Shown one piece after another: positions 22,777-29,549 of a DNA stretch of 29,549 bases. The notes under the pieces were generated by a model. The model was not told the origin of the DNA, made no database searches, and saw only the letters and a program-made list of their open reading frames with translations. Made by a program: the position numbers and the translations under genes. Origin of the DNA: Proteobacteria bacterium SG_bin5 (GTDB lineage Bacteria; Pseudomonadota; Alphaproteobacteria; Sphingomonadales; Sphingomonadaceae). How positions within the stretch are numbered: position 1 is the first letter of the stretch; every line of letters begins with the position of its first letter. The DNA lies in NCBI GenBank assembly GCA_002083475.1, contig LWDI01000023.1, positions 561-30,109 on the forward strand, written 5' to 3'.

Positions 22777-25044
22777 GTGACGCGTCGCTTTCTTCTCGGC
22801 TCCTGCGCGCTTTGGGCTGCGTGCGCGGCTTGGCCGGCGGCGGCGCAAGATTTGCAAAACCGCGCGGTGCAGCCCGCCCCGCCCGCGCCGCCGAGCAGCG
22901 CCGAACCCGTCGTCACCGCCGAACGCCCGGCGAGCGCCGAGGAAATCACCTTCAGCGCCGATCAGCTCGAATATGACGACAACACCGACATCGTCACCGC
23001 GACCGGCGACGTGCGCATGTATCGCGAGGCCGATCGGCTGCGCGCCGACACCATCACCTGGAACCGCCGCACCGGGAAGGTGACCGCGCGCGGCAATGTC
23101 GTGATCGTCAATCCCACCGGCGACACCGCTTATGGCGATGCGGTCGACCTGACCGACTCGCTGCGCGACGGGGTGGTCGACAATATGCTCGTCGTGCTCG
23201 ATCGCGGCGGGCGGATCGCGGCGCGGCGCGGGGTGCGCGACAATGGCATCGTGACGCTGAGCGACGCCGCCTATACCCCCTGCGCCGTCACCGACAGCGC
23301 GGGCTGCCCCAAAAGCCCGACCTGGAAAGTCACCGCCGTCCGCGTCGTCTATAACCCCGACAAGAAACGGCTCTATTTCACCGGCGCGCAGCTGAGCATC
23401 TTCGGCGTCGCGACGATTCCGCTCCCCGCGCTCTCGACCCCGGTCGGCGGGGGGAGCAACAGCGGCTTGCTCTCGCCCGATATTCGCTACAGCCGCGTCA
23501 ACGGCTTCGAATATGCCCAGCCCTATTTTCTCTCGATCGCCGACAATCGCACCCTGACGATCACCCCGCGCTTCTTCAGCCGGGTGCTGCCGATGCTCCA
23601 GCTCGATTACAACGCGCTGACGAGCAAGGGCGCTTATCACATCGGCGGCTATGCGACCGACTCGGACCGCACCGACGCGATCGCTTTTGGCGACCCGGCG
23701 GCGGCGACCACGCGCAACGTCTTCCGCGGCTATTTGGAGGGCAATGGCCGCTTCCAGCTCGATCCCTATTGGAGTGCCTCGGGCAGTTTCCGCGTTTCGA
23801 CCGACCGCACTTTCCTGCGCCGCTATTTCATCTCGTTCGACGATTTGCTGCGCAACACGGTGAACGTCAGCCGCATCGACGCCGACAGCTATTTCGCGGT
23901 GACCGGCTGGGCGGTGCAGACCTTGCGGATCAACGATCGCCAGGGACTGCAACCCGTCGCGCTGCCCGAGATCGATTATCGTCGGCGCTTCCGCGGGTTC
24001 CTCGGCGGGGTGCTCGAAGCGCAGCTCAACACGCTCGCGATCGGGCGCACGGCGGGGCAGGACACCCAGCGCGCCTTCGCCAGCGTGCGCTGGGATTTGC
24101 GGCAGCTGACGCGCTGGGGGCAAGAGATCACCCTCACCGCTTATGGTCGCGCCGATCTTTATCACGCGACCAACACGGTCGCGACGAGCGTCGTCAGCTA
24201 TCGCGGGCGCGAAGGGGTGACGGGGCGCGGCATCGCCGCTTTCGCGCTCGACGTGAAATGGCCCTTCATCGGCAGCCTGTTGGGCGGCTTGCAGCGCTTC
24301 ACCCCGCGCGTGCAAATCGTCGCGAGCCCGCCGCTCGCCAATTTGATCGTGCCCAACGAGGATTCGCGCTCGGTCGAGCTCGAGGATGCGAACCTCTTCT
24401 CGCTCAACCGCTTTCCCGGCTATGACCGGTTCGACGATACGACGCGGCTGACCTATGGCTTCGAATGGGCGCTCACCCTGCCCGATTTCACGATCAACAG
24501 CGTGCTCGGCCAAAGCGTGCGGTTGACCGGGCGCAACACCGTGATCCCCGATGGCGTGGGCTTCGCCGATCGCGTCTCCGATTTCGTCGGGCGCACCGAA
24601 ATCCGCTATAAGGACATCGTCGCGCTCACCAACCGCTATCGCTTCGACAAGGACGATCTGACGCTGCGCCGGCTCGAGATCGACGCGACCATCGGCAGCC
24701 GCGCGAGCTATTTCCTGGTCGGCTATCTGCGGCTCAACCGCCAGATCGCCCCCACGCTCGAGGATTTGCGCGACCGCGAGGAAGTGCGGCTCGCCGCGCG
24801 CGTCCAGGCGACGCGCTTCTGGTCGGCGTTCGGCTCGACTACCGTCGACCTCACCACCCGCCGCGCCGATCCGCTGTCGCTCACCGACGGTTTTTCGCCG
24901 ATCCGCCACCGCGTCGGCATCGCTTATGAGGATGATTGCCTGCGGCTGGGGGTCACCTGGCGGCGCGATTATCAGAACACCGGCGACGCGCGTTCGGGCG
25001 ACGCCATCTTGCTGACGCTTTCTTTTAAGAACCTCGGCCGCTAA
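22777..25044 (+). CDS. lptD: LPS-assembly protein LptD (Imp/OstA)
   Basis: This 755-residue outer-membrane protein inserts lipopolysaccharide into the outer leaflet as a complex with LptE. A signal peptide (about 1-24, ending PAAAQ) and a short Pro/Ala linker precede a periplasmic OstA/LptA-like jellyroll (about 50-150: ITFSADQLEYDDNTDIVTAT). A large beta-barrel ends in the typical NLGR. Cysteines in YTPCAVTDSAGCP (residues about 168-177) and YEDDCLRLG near the C-terminus are where the family forms its inter-domain disulphides. The start codon is GTG (22777) with AAAGGGG upstream. It heads lptD-surA-pdxA-ksgA. Confidence 0.95.
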   Translation: MTRRFLLGSCALWAACAAWPAAAQDLQNRAVQPAPPAPPSSAEPVVTAERPASAEEITFSADQLEYDDNTDIVTATGDVRMYREADRLRADTITWNRRTGKVTARGNVVIVNPTGDTAYGDAVDLTDSLRDGVVDNMLVVLDRGGRIAARRGVRDNGIVTLSDAAYTPCAVTDSAGCPKSPTWKVTAVRVVYNPDKKRLYFTGAQLSIFGVATIPLPALSTPVGGGSNSGLLSPDIRYSRVNGFEYAQPYFLSIADNRTLTITPRFFSRVLPMLQLDYNALTSKGAYHIGGYATDSDRTDAIAFGDPAAATTRNVFRGYLEGNGRFQLDPYWSASGSFRVSTDRTFLRRYFISFDDLLRNTVNVSRIDADSYFAVTGWAVQTLRINDRQGLQPVALPEIDYRRRFRGFLGGVLEAQLNTLAIGRTAGQDTQRAFASVRWDLRQLTRWGQEITLTAYGRADLYHATNTVATSVVSYRGREGVTGRGIAAFALDVKWPFIGSLLGGLQRFTPRVQIVASPPLANLIVPNEDSRSVELEDANLFSLNRFPGYDRFDDTTRLTYGFEWALTLPDFTINSVLGQSVRLTGRNTVIPDGVGFADRVSDFVGRTEIRYKDIVALTNRYRFDKDDLTLRRLEIDATIGSRASYFLVGYLRLNRQIAPTLEDLRDREEVRLAARVQATRFWSAFGSTTVDLTTRRADPLSLTDGFSPIRHRVGIAYEDDCLRLGVTWRRDYQNTGDARSGDAILLTLSFKNLGR

Positions 25045-25104
25045 ACGGGCGTTCAGCCGCCAGGAGGCATAGGGCGCGGCACGCCCCATTTCGAAGGACC
25101 GAGT

Positions 25105-26454
25105 GTGAAGACGATTCTATCCCTGCGCCGCCTGAGCCCGCTGGCGCTCGGCGCGGTGCTCGCCGCGGGGGCCGCCGCGCAAACGGTTCCCGATCAGAAC
25201 CTGCCCGAGAACAACCTCAACATCCCGGCCAATCTCCAGGTTTACGGCAAGCGCGACCCCAATATCCGCAAGGCGACCGCGATCGTGAACGACGCGGTGA
25301 TCACCGGCACCGATGTCGACCACCGCATGGCGCTGATCATCTCGGCCAATCAGCTCAAGCTCTCGCCGCAAGAGCTCGAGGCGCTCCGCGTCCAGGTGAC
25401 GAGCCAATTGATCGACGAAACGCTCCAGATCCAAGAGGCCAAGGCCGCCGACATCACCGTGAGCGCGCAGGAAATCGACAATGGCTTCACGCGCATCGCC
25501 GGCAGCTTCAACCGCCCGGTGGCCGAGATGCGCAGCTATTTGCGCTCGATCGGTTCGTCCGAACGGTCGCTGCGCCGCCAGATCGAGGCGCAGATCGCTT
25601 GGCGTCGCTATCTCCAGCGCCGGGTGACCTTCAACGTCAACGTCGGCGATGCCGAGGTGAAGGCGATCCTCGCCCGGCTCGCCGCGCAAAAGGGCTCGGA
25701 CGAAGTCCATGTGAAGGAAATCTATCTGCGCGCCGCGCCGGGGCAGGAAACCCAGATCATCAACGAAGCGCGCGCGCTGATGGAAGAGATCAAGGCGGGC
25801 AACAAGCGCAGCTTCGAACAAATCGCCTTCGAACGCTCCGACGCGACGACGCGCCCGGTGGGCGGCGATCTCGGCTGGGTGAAGCCGGGCACCTTGCCCG
25901 ACACGCTCGCCCAAGCGGCGATGGAAATGAACCCGCAGCAGCTCGCCGGGCCGATCGAGGTGCCGGGCGGCTTTTCGCTGCTCTACGTCGTCGAAAAGCG
26001 CAAGCTGCTGATGGCGAACCCCGAGGACGCGGTGCTGAGTCTGCGCCAAATCTCGGTCCCCTTCGCGGCCGGCACCACGCGCGAGCAGGCGACCGCCAAG
26101 GTCGCCAAATTGGCCGAGGTCGCAAAGACGATCAAAGGCTGCGGCGACGCGAAAAAGGTCGCCGACGGGCTCGGCGCCGAATTGGTCGACAATGATTCGA
26201 TCCGGCTGAGGGACCTGCCCGGGCCGCTCAAGGCGATGATCGGCCAAATGCAGGTCGGCGAGGCGACGATCCCCTTCGGCTCGCCCGAAGACGGCGTGCG
26301 CGTGCTCGTGCTGTGCGGGCGCAACGATCCCGTCGCCGGGCAGCTCCCCTCGGCCGAACAGATCCGCAGCCAGATGGAAGACCAGGCGATCAACCTGCGC
26401 GCCGACCATAAGCTGCGCGATTTGCGCCGCGACGCGGTGATCGAATATCGCTGA
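25105..26454 (+). CDS. surA: Periplasmic chaperone / peptidyl-prolyl isomerase SurA
   Basis: This 449-residue chaperone guides outer-membrane proteins, LptD among them, to the assembly machinery. A signal peptide (about 1-25) and a short Asn/Pro-rich linker precede the SurA N domain (about 50-190: NDAVITGTDVDHRMALI). A parvulin domain follows (about 200-300: VHVKEIYLRA...GGDLGWVKPGTLPD), and then a degenerate second parvulin-like domain (about 305-415: LSLRQISVPF...). The start is GTG at 25105, with GAAGGA upstream. It lies 60 bases after lptD, presumably in one operon. Confidence 0.93.
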   Translation: MKTILSLRRLSPLALGAVLAAGAAAQTVPDQNLPENNLNIPANLQVYGKRDPNIRKATAIVNDAVITGTDVDHRMALIISANQLKLSPQELEALRVQVTSQLIDETLQIQEAKAADITVSAQEIDNGFTRIAGSFNRPVAEMRSYLRSIGSSERSLRRQIEAQIAWRRYLQRRVTFNVNVGDAEVKAILARLAAQKGSDEVHVKEIYLRAAPGQETQIINEARALMEEIKAGNKRSFEQIAFERSDATTRPVGGDLGWVKPGTLPDTLAQAAMEMNPQQLAGPIEVPGGFSLLYVVEKRKLLMANPEDAVLSLRQISVPFAAGTTREQATAKVAKLAEVAKTIKGCGDAKKVADGLGAELVDNDSIRLRDLPGPLKAMIGQMQVGEATIPFGSPEDGVRVLVLCGRNDPVAGQLPSAEQIRSQMEDQAINLRADHKLRDLRRDAVIEYR

Positions 26455-26491
26455 GCCATCGCTCCACTGGGGCCCTGCGACGGAGACCGGA

Positions 26492-27481
26492 ATGATCGCG
26501 CCGATCGCTGCTTCCATGGGGGATCCGGCGGGCATCGGGCCCGAGATCATCGCCAAGGCCTGGGCGGCGCGGGGCACGCACGGCCTCGCGCCCTTCTTCG
26601 CGGTGGGCGATCCGCGCGCGGTCGCGCGGGTGAGCGGGGTGCCGCTCGCGCGCATCACCGATCCGGCCGAGGCGCGCTCCGCTTTCGATCGCGCGCTGCC
26701 GGTGCTGCACGTGCTCGACGGCGGCGATATTCTGCCCGGCGCGCCCGATATCGATGGCGCCCGCTGCGCGCTCCAGTCGCTCGAACTCGCGGTCGGGCTC
26801 GCGCGCTCGGGGGCGGCGGGGGCGCTCGTCACCGGCCCGGTTTCCAAGGCGCAGCTCTATGCGGTGGGCTTCACCGATCCGGGGCAGACCGAATTCGTCG
26901 CCGAACGCTGTGGCATCGCGCGCGAAAACGCGGTGATGATGCTCGCCGGGCCTTCGCTGCGCGTGGTGCCGATCACCACCCATGTGCCGCTCTCGGCGGT
27001 GGCGGCGCTGCTCTCGACCGAGCTGATCGTCGCGCGCGGGCGAGCGACGGCGCGGGGCCTCGCGCGCAATTTCGGGATCGAAGCGCCGCGCCTCGTCTTC
27101 GCCGGGTTCAACCCCCATGCCGGCGAGCAAGGCGCGATCGGGCGCGAGGAGATCGAGTTCATCGCCCCCGCGATCGAGCAGCTGCGCGCCGAGGGGATCG
27201 ACGCGCGCGGGCCGTTCGCGGCGGATACGTTGTTCCACCCCCGCGCCCGCGCGGGTTATGACGCGGCGCTGTGCTGCTATCACGACCAAGCGCTCATCCC
27301 CTTGAAAACGCTGCATTTCGACGAGGGGGTGAACATCACGCTCGGGCTGCCGATCGTGCGCACCTCGCCCGATCACGGCACCGCCTTCGATCTCGCGGGC
27401 AAGGACGCGGCGCACCCCGGCGCGATGATCGCCGCGCTCAAGCTGGCGCAGGAGGCCGCGGCGCGGCGGCTGGAGACTTGA
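26492..27481 (+). CDS. pdxA: 4-hydroxythreonine-4-phosphate dehydrogenase
   Basis: This 329-residue NAD-dependent enzyme oxidises 4-phosphohydroxy-threonine in the DXP-dependent pyridoxal phosphate pathway. It begins with the SMGDPAGIGPEI motif. Zinc ligand regions include THVPLSAV, and HDQALIPLKTL and VNITLGLPIVRTSPDHGTAF follow at the C-terminus, all diagnostic of PdxA. It lies 37 bases after surA. Its stop codon overlaps the TTG start of ksgA by two bases (TTGA). Confidence 0.96.
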   Translation: MIAPIAASMGDPAGIGPEIIAKAWAARGTHGLAPFFAVGDPRAVARVSGVPLARITDPAEARSAFDRALPVLHVLDGGDILPGAPDIDGARCALQSLELAVGLARSGAAGALVTGPVSKAQLYAVGFTDPGQTEFVAERCGIARENAVMMLAGPSLRVVPITTHVPLSAVAALLSTELIVARGRATARGLARNFGIEAPRLVFAGFNPHAGEQGAIGREEIEFIAPAIEQLRAEGIDARGPFAADTLFHPRARAGYDAALCCYHDQALIPLKTLHFDEGVNITLGLPIVRTSPDHGTAFDLAGKDAAHPGAMIAALKLAQEAAARRLET

Positions 27482-28293
27482 GCGGCCTGCCCCCGCTGCG
27501 CGAGGTGATCGCGCGGCACGGCCTGACGGCGAGCAAGGCGCTGGGGCAGAATTTCCTGCTCGACGGGCAATTGCTCGCGCGGATCGCCGCCATCCCCGGC
27601 GATTTGACCGATGCCGAGGTGCTCGAGATCGGCCCCGGCCCCGGTGGCCTGACGCGCGCGTTGCTCCAGGCGGGCGCGCGGGTGACGGCGATCGAGCGCG
27701 ACCGTCGCTGTCTGCCCGCGCTCGCCGAGCTCGACACGGCTTTTCCCGGAAAGCTGCGCGTGATCGAGGGCGACGCGCTCGCGATCGATCACCGCGCGCT
27801 GGTCGGCGCGGGGGCGCATATCGTCGCCAATCTGCCCTATAATGTCGGCACCGCGCTCGCGATCGGCTGGCTCTCCGCCGATTGGCCGCCCTGGTGGCGC
27901 TCGCTCACCCTCATGTTTCAGCGCGAGGTCGCCGAGCGGATCGTGGCCGCGCCGGGGAGCGAGGCTTATGGCCGGCTCGCGGTGCTCGCCCAGTGGCGCA
28001 GCCGGCCGCGGATCGCGCTGCCGGTTCACCGCTCGGCCTTCACGCCGCCGCCCAAGGTGATGTCGGCGGTGGTCGCGATCCTGCCGGCCGAAGCGCCCGA
28101 GGGCGTGCGGCTTTCGGTTTTGGAGACGCTGACGGCGGCCGCCTTCGGCCAACGCCGCAAGATGCTGCGGCAGAGTTTGAAAGGGGTACCGGGCGCGCTC
28201 GCGGCCTGCGCGGCGGTCGGCATCGACGAAACGCGGCGCGCGGAGACGGTGCGGGCGGAGGAATGGGTGGCGTTGGCGCGCGCCTTGGGGTGA
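27478..28293 (+). CDS. rsmA: 16S rRNA (adenine1518-N6/adenine1519-N6)-dimethyltransferase
   Basis: This 271-residue enzyme (KsgA) dimethylates two adjacent adenines near the 16S rRNA 3' end, a late step in small-subunit maturation. SAM-binding motif I is VLEIGPGPGGLTRALL. The catalytic motif IV is NLPYN. ALGQNFLLD occurs at the N-terminus, and the C-terminal helical domain QRRKMLRQSLKG is complete. No ATG gives a suitable start. TTG at 27478, overlapping the pdxA stop as TTGA, yields MSGLPPLREVIARHG and the standard length, so translation is probably coupled to pdxA. Confidence 0.93.
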   Translation: MSGLPPLREVIARHGLTASKALGQNFLLDGQLLARIAAIPGDLTDAEVLEIGPGPGGLTRALLQAGARVTAIERDRRCLPALAELDTAFPGKLRVIEGDALAIDHRALVGAGAHIVANLPYNVGTALAIGWLSADWPPWWRSLTLMFQREVAERIVAAPGSEAYGRLAVLAQWRSRPRIALPVHRSAFTPPPKVMSAVVAILPAEAPEGVRLSVLETLTAAAFGQRRKMLRQSLKGVPGALAACAAVGIDETRRAETVRAEEWVALARALG

Positions 28294-28554
28294 CGGGGTT
28301 CGCGCGGGGCGCGGCGTTTTTTGGTTCACGCGGAGGCGCAGAGACTCAAGCGTTTCCCAAGGAGCTCAAGCCGCCACCTCACCACCTCAGGCTTGTCGTT
28401 GAGCCTGAAATCATGATTCCGCAGCGTATTTCGCTAGAACCGTAATGTAATAATGGTATATTCAGCACTCTCACTTTACCGTCAAACGCCGCCTTCCGAG
28501 TTCGACGACGCGATTTAAACTCATTGCGATCGGATATTTATCCCAAGTATAAAG
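28294..28554. other. Intergenic region with GC-to-AT composition transition
   Basis: After the terminator there is a short segment (28324-28343) resembling the widespread TTCACGC(A/G)GAGGCGCAGAG intergenic repeat, then from about 28400 the sequence turns AT-rich. I see no credible ORF or RNA gene here. This marks the left edge of the atypical patch. Confidence 0.5.
28301..28322 (+). terminator. Intrinsic terminator after rsmA
   Basis: CGCGC-GGG-GCGCG forms a tight GC stem, and TTTTTT follows at 28317-28322 after a GCG. It lies 8 bases beyond the rsmA stop and should end the lptD operon transcript. Confidence 0.7.
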
Positions 28555-29055
28555 CTAAAACCAAAGTCGCCAAAAATAAGATCTCCGAGGCATTTTTCGA
28601 TCAGAAAGAACGCGCACTAGAACTTCAAATTCATGATATATAGCGAGATTACCGGTACTGCCCCTGAGTTTATAGATGAACGGAGCAGAAAGCTCCCAAT
28701 CTCTAATCAATACGCCGCGCGCGTGACGAGCTACAAAATGCCGGTCAAGCACGCCAAATTGGATACCTATGGCTAAACGCTCGTTTTCGTTCAATATTAA
28801 TCGAAGCGCCCAACTTTCATCGGAGTCGAATTTATTTGGCTCAGCAAATTCGATCAAATCACTACCGCTTTTTGTTATAGCAGAAAACGTCTTTCTTGCA
28901 TCAATTAGATCTTTATCGTTGTCAATTCGAGAAAAATACTCCAGGGTGGCCGTTCTTCTTGACACTATCCGCTGCGTAATTACGCCCCATATCGCTATTA
29001 CTGTTGCGATTAGTGCAGTTACGAAAATGGCCTCCACTTCATTTATGGAGGCCAT
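28555..29055 (-). CDS. DUF4760-like membrane-anchored protein, atypical composition
   Basis: The frame encodes 166 residues from the ATG at 29055. A transmembrane helix at about 8-27 (AIFVTALIATVIAIWGVI) leads into a cytoplasmic helical domain. Features such as EYFSRIDNDKDLIDARKTF, LNENERLAIGIQFGVLDRHF and RGVLIRDW resemble DUF4760 proteins, whose function is unknown. The frame is open to a TTG at 29115 (20 more residues), but that start has no ribosome-binding site. The ATG has only a weak one and lies in an inverted repeat. Base composition and codon use are far more AT-rich than the rest of the window, so recent acquisition is likely. It has no neighbours on its own strand within the patch. 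Confidence 0.62.
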   Translation of the reverse strand: MASINEVEAIFVTALIATVIAIWGVITQRIVSRRTATLEYFSRIDNDKDLIDARKTFSAITKSGSDLIEFAEPNKFDSDESWALRLILNENERLAIGIQFGVLDRHFVARHARGVLIRDWELSAPFIYKLRGSTGNLAIYHEFEVLVRVLSDRKMPRRSYFWRLWF

Positions 29056-29056
29056 T
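29026..29056. repeat. Perfect inverted repeat covering the DUF4760 start codon
   Basis: AATGGCCTCCA (29026-29036) and TGGAGGCCATT (29046-29056) are perfect 11-bp inverted arms with a 9-base spacer. In the minus-strand transcript the ATG (29055-29053) falls inside the 5' arm of the stem. Confidence 0.75.
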
Positions 29057-29096
29057 CCGAAAACCGTTTGGCTTGCGCCGGCTGGTGCAGCTATAT

Positions 29097-29129
29097 TCAG
29101 CGCGTGCCACCCCAAGTTTCAAAGCGCAT
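29097..29129 (-). CDS. Possible 10-codon leader ORF
   Basis: ATG at 29129 is preceded by GGGAG with 7 bases between, the best ribosome-binding site in this patch. It encodes MRFETWGGTR and stops about 40 bases before the DUF4760 ATG. It may be a leader peptide, or it may mark an upstream start lost by frameshift. Support is only the ribosome-binding site and position. Confidence 0.25.
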   Translation of the reverse strand: MRFETWGGTR

Positions 29130-29171
29130 TTTCGTTCTCCCAAGAGGCCAAAATCAGCGGCAACGAGCGAT

Positions 29172-29203
29172 ATATATGAGTCTATCGCTTAAGGACAACT
29201 GAA
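29172..29203 (-). promoter_or_regulatory. Candidate sigma-70 promoter for the DUF4760 gene, with inverted repeat
   Basis: On the minus strand TTGTCC is followed by 16 bases and TATATA (each 4 of 6 consensus matches). Inverted arms AGCGATA/TATCGCT (29166-29172 and 29183-29189) overlap the -10 region and could be an operator. In an AT-rich patch such matches arise by chance, so this is tentative. Confidence 0.3.
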
Positions 29204-29289
29204 AACGACATTATGCGTTCCGAAAGGATGCGTTTCCTCGTTGCAAATTTGTCCCCGCGATCAGAGCATGGCCTCCTAGTTTCCTGCCC

Positions 29290-29549
29290 CTACTCCCGCC
29301 CGGCAACCTTCGCCGCCTGCGCCGCGACCGCAGGCCCCGCCTGCCCGCGCGCGATGACCGCCGCGAGCGCGGTCGCGGGCGCGCAGCCGTTCGGGCAGCG
29401 TCGGCGGATCTTCGCCAGATTGTCGCGCGCGCGCTCGATCGCGCCGCGCGCGACGAACGCCTCGCCCTGGCCTTCGAGCGCGGCGAGATCATTGGGGTCG
29501 AGCGTCAGCGCCTCGCGGTAGAAGCGCACCGCCTTGCCCGGCAGCGCCT
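29290..29549 (-). CDS. TPR-repeat protein, N-terminus beyond window edge
   Basis: The C-terminal 86 residues are visible, with the frame open to the window edge. The part beginning AVRFYREALTLDPNDLAAL is a clear tetratricopeptide repeat, followed by GQGEAFVARGAIERARDNLAKI, a second TPR. A short tail follows with a Cys pair (RRRCPNGC) and an Ala-rich end. TPRs mediate protein-protein contacts; the full domain plan and cellular location cannot be judged. The GTG at 29527-29529 is not needed as a start because the repeat is already in progress. Composition is again GC-rich, marking the right edge of the AT-rich patch. Confidence 0.85.
   Translation of the reverse strand, partial: ALPGKAVRFYREALTLDPNDLAALEGQGEAFVARGAIERARDNLAKIRRRCPNGCAPATALAAVIARGQAGPAVAAQAAKVAGRE

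Noticed and set aside
22642..25089. Long minus-strand open frame opposite lptD
   Set aside because: lptD on the plus strand has a signal peptide, OstA domain and barrel; the antisense frame has no domain character.
28555..29115. DUF4760-like protein starting at TTG 29115
   Set aside because: No ribosome-binding site lies before it and the first 20 residues do not resemble a membrane-anchor start; the ATG at 29055 places the helix near the N-terminus. Not fully excluded.
1..29549. tRNA, rRNA, riboswitch, CRISPR or transposase genes
   Set aside because: Reading both strands I found no cloverleaf, rRNA signature, regular repeat-spacer pattern or transposase motif; a covariance-model search would be the proper test.

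Overview
The window looks like a chromosomal segment of a sphingomonad (Alphaproteobacteria, order Sphingomonadales). The coding DNA is very GC-rich. Two small stress genes are preceded by EcfG-type promoters (GGAAC-N16/17-CGTT), the alphaproteobacterial general stress signature. The gene neighbourhoods (hda-ppk1-ppx, lptD-surA-pdxA-ksgA, purM-purN) are typical of this group. The assignment rests on protein and promoter style, since no rRNA or other marker RNA is present. I see no tRNA, rRNA, CRISPR array, transposase or phage gene.

Layout. 1-372: 3' end of a Dps ferritin-like gene. 439-677: EcfG-type promoter and a DUF1328 membrane protein. 730-1037, minus: two tandem micro-genes (32 and 35 aa, hydrophobic), each with a strong ribosome-binding site, behind a near-consensus sigma-54 element. 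1139-4877, minus: a GGDEF diguanylate cyclase, an exported Bcp-type peroxiredoxin, an outer-membrane phospholipase A and prephenate dehydratase. 4979-6186, plus: a membrane-anchored cytochrome c and the YqgF/RuvX nuclease. 6269-10661, minus: a single-domain PPK2 kinase coupled to an APC permease, then aspS and a KGG-repeat stress protein. 10807-11979, plus: ribonuclease D.

12144-17639 is a tight minus-strand operon: DUF2066 protein, Hda, polyphosphate kinase 1, Ppx/GppA phosphatase. It links polyphosphate turnover to a DnaA-regulating protein. 17702-19365, plus: purM-purN, followed by what looks like the ruin of an MmcQ/YjbR gene containing an inverted-repeat element. 19676-22634, minus: pepA, holC, ndk and a GNAT acetyltransferase. 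22777-28293, plus: the outer-membrane biogenesis cluster lptD-surA-pdxA-ksgA, ending in a good intrinsic terminator (28301-28322). From about 28400 to 29280 base composition becomes AT-rich. This patch carries one probably acquired gene, a DUF4760-like membrane protein whose likely start codon lies in a perfect 11-bp inverted repeat. The right edge cuts a TPR protein.

Most genes are housekeeping. The less ordinary signals are the sigma-54-linked micro-peptide pair, the two EcfG-type promoters, the AT-rich DUF4760 islet with its possible start-codon hairpin, three palindromic intergenic repeat families (one may supply a gene's ribosome-binding site), and the decayed YjbR gene. I did not find a clearly new multi-gene system.
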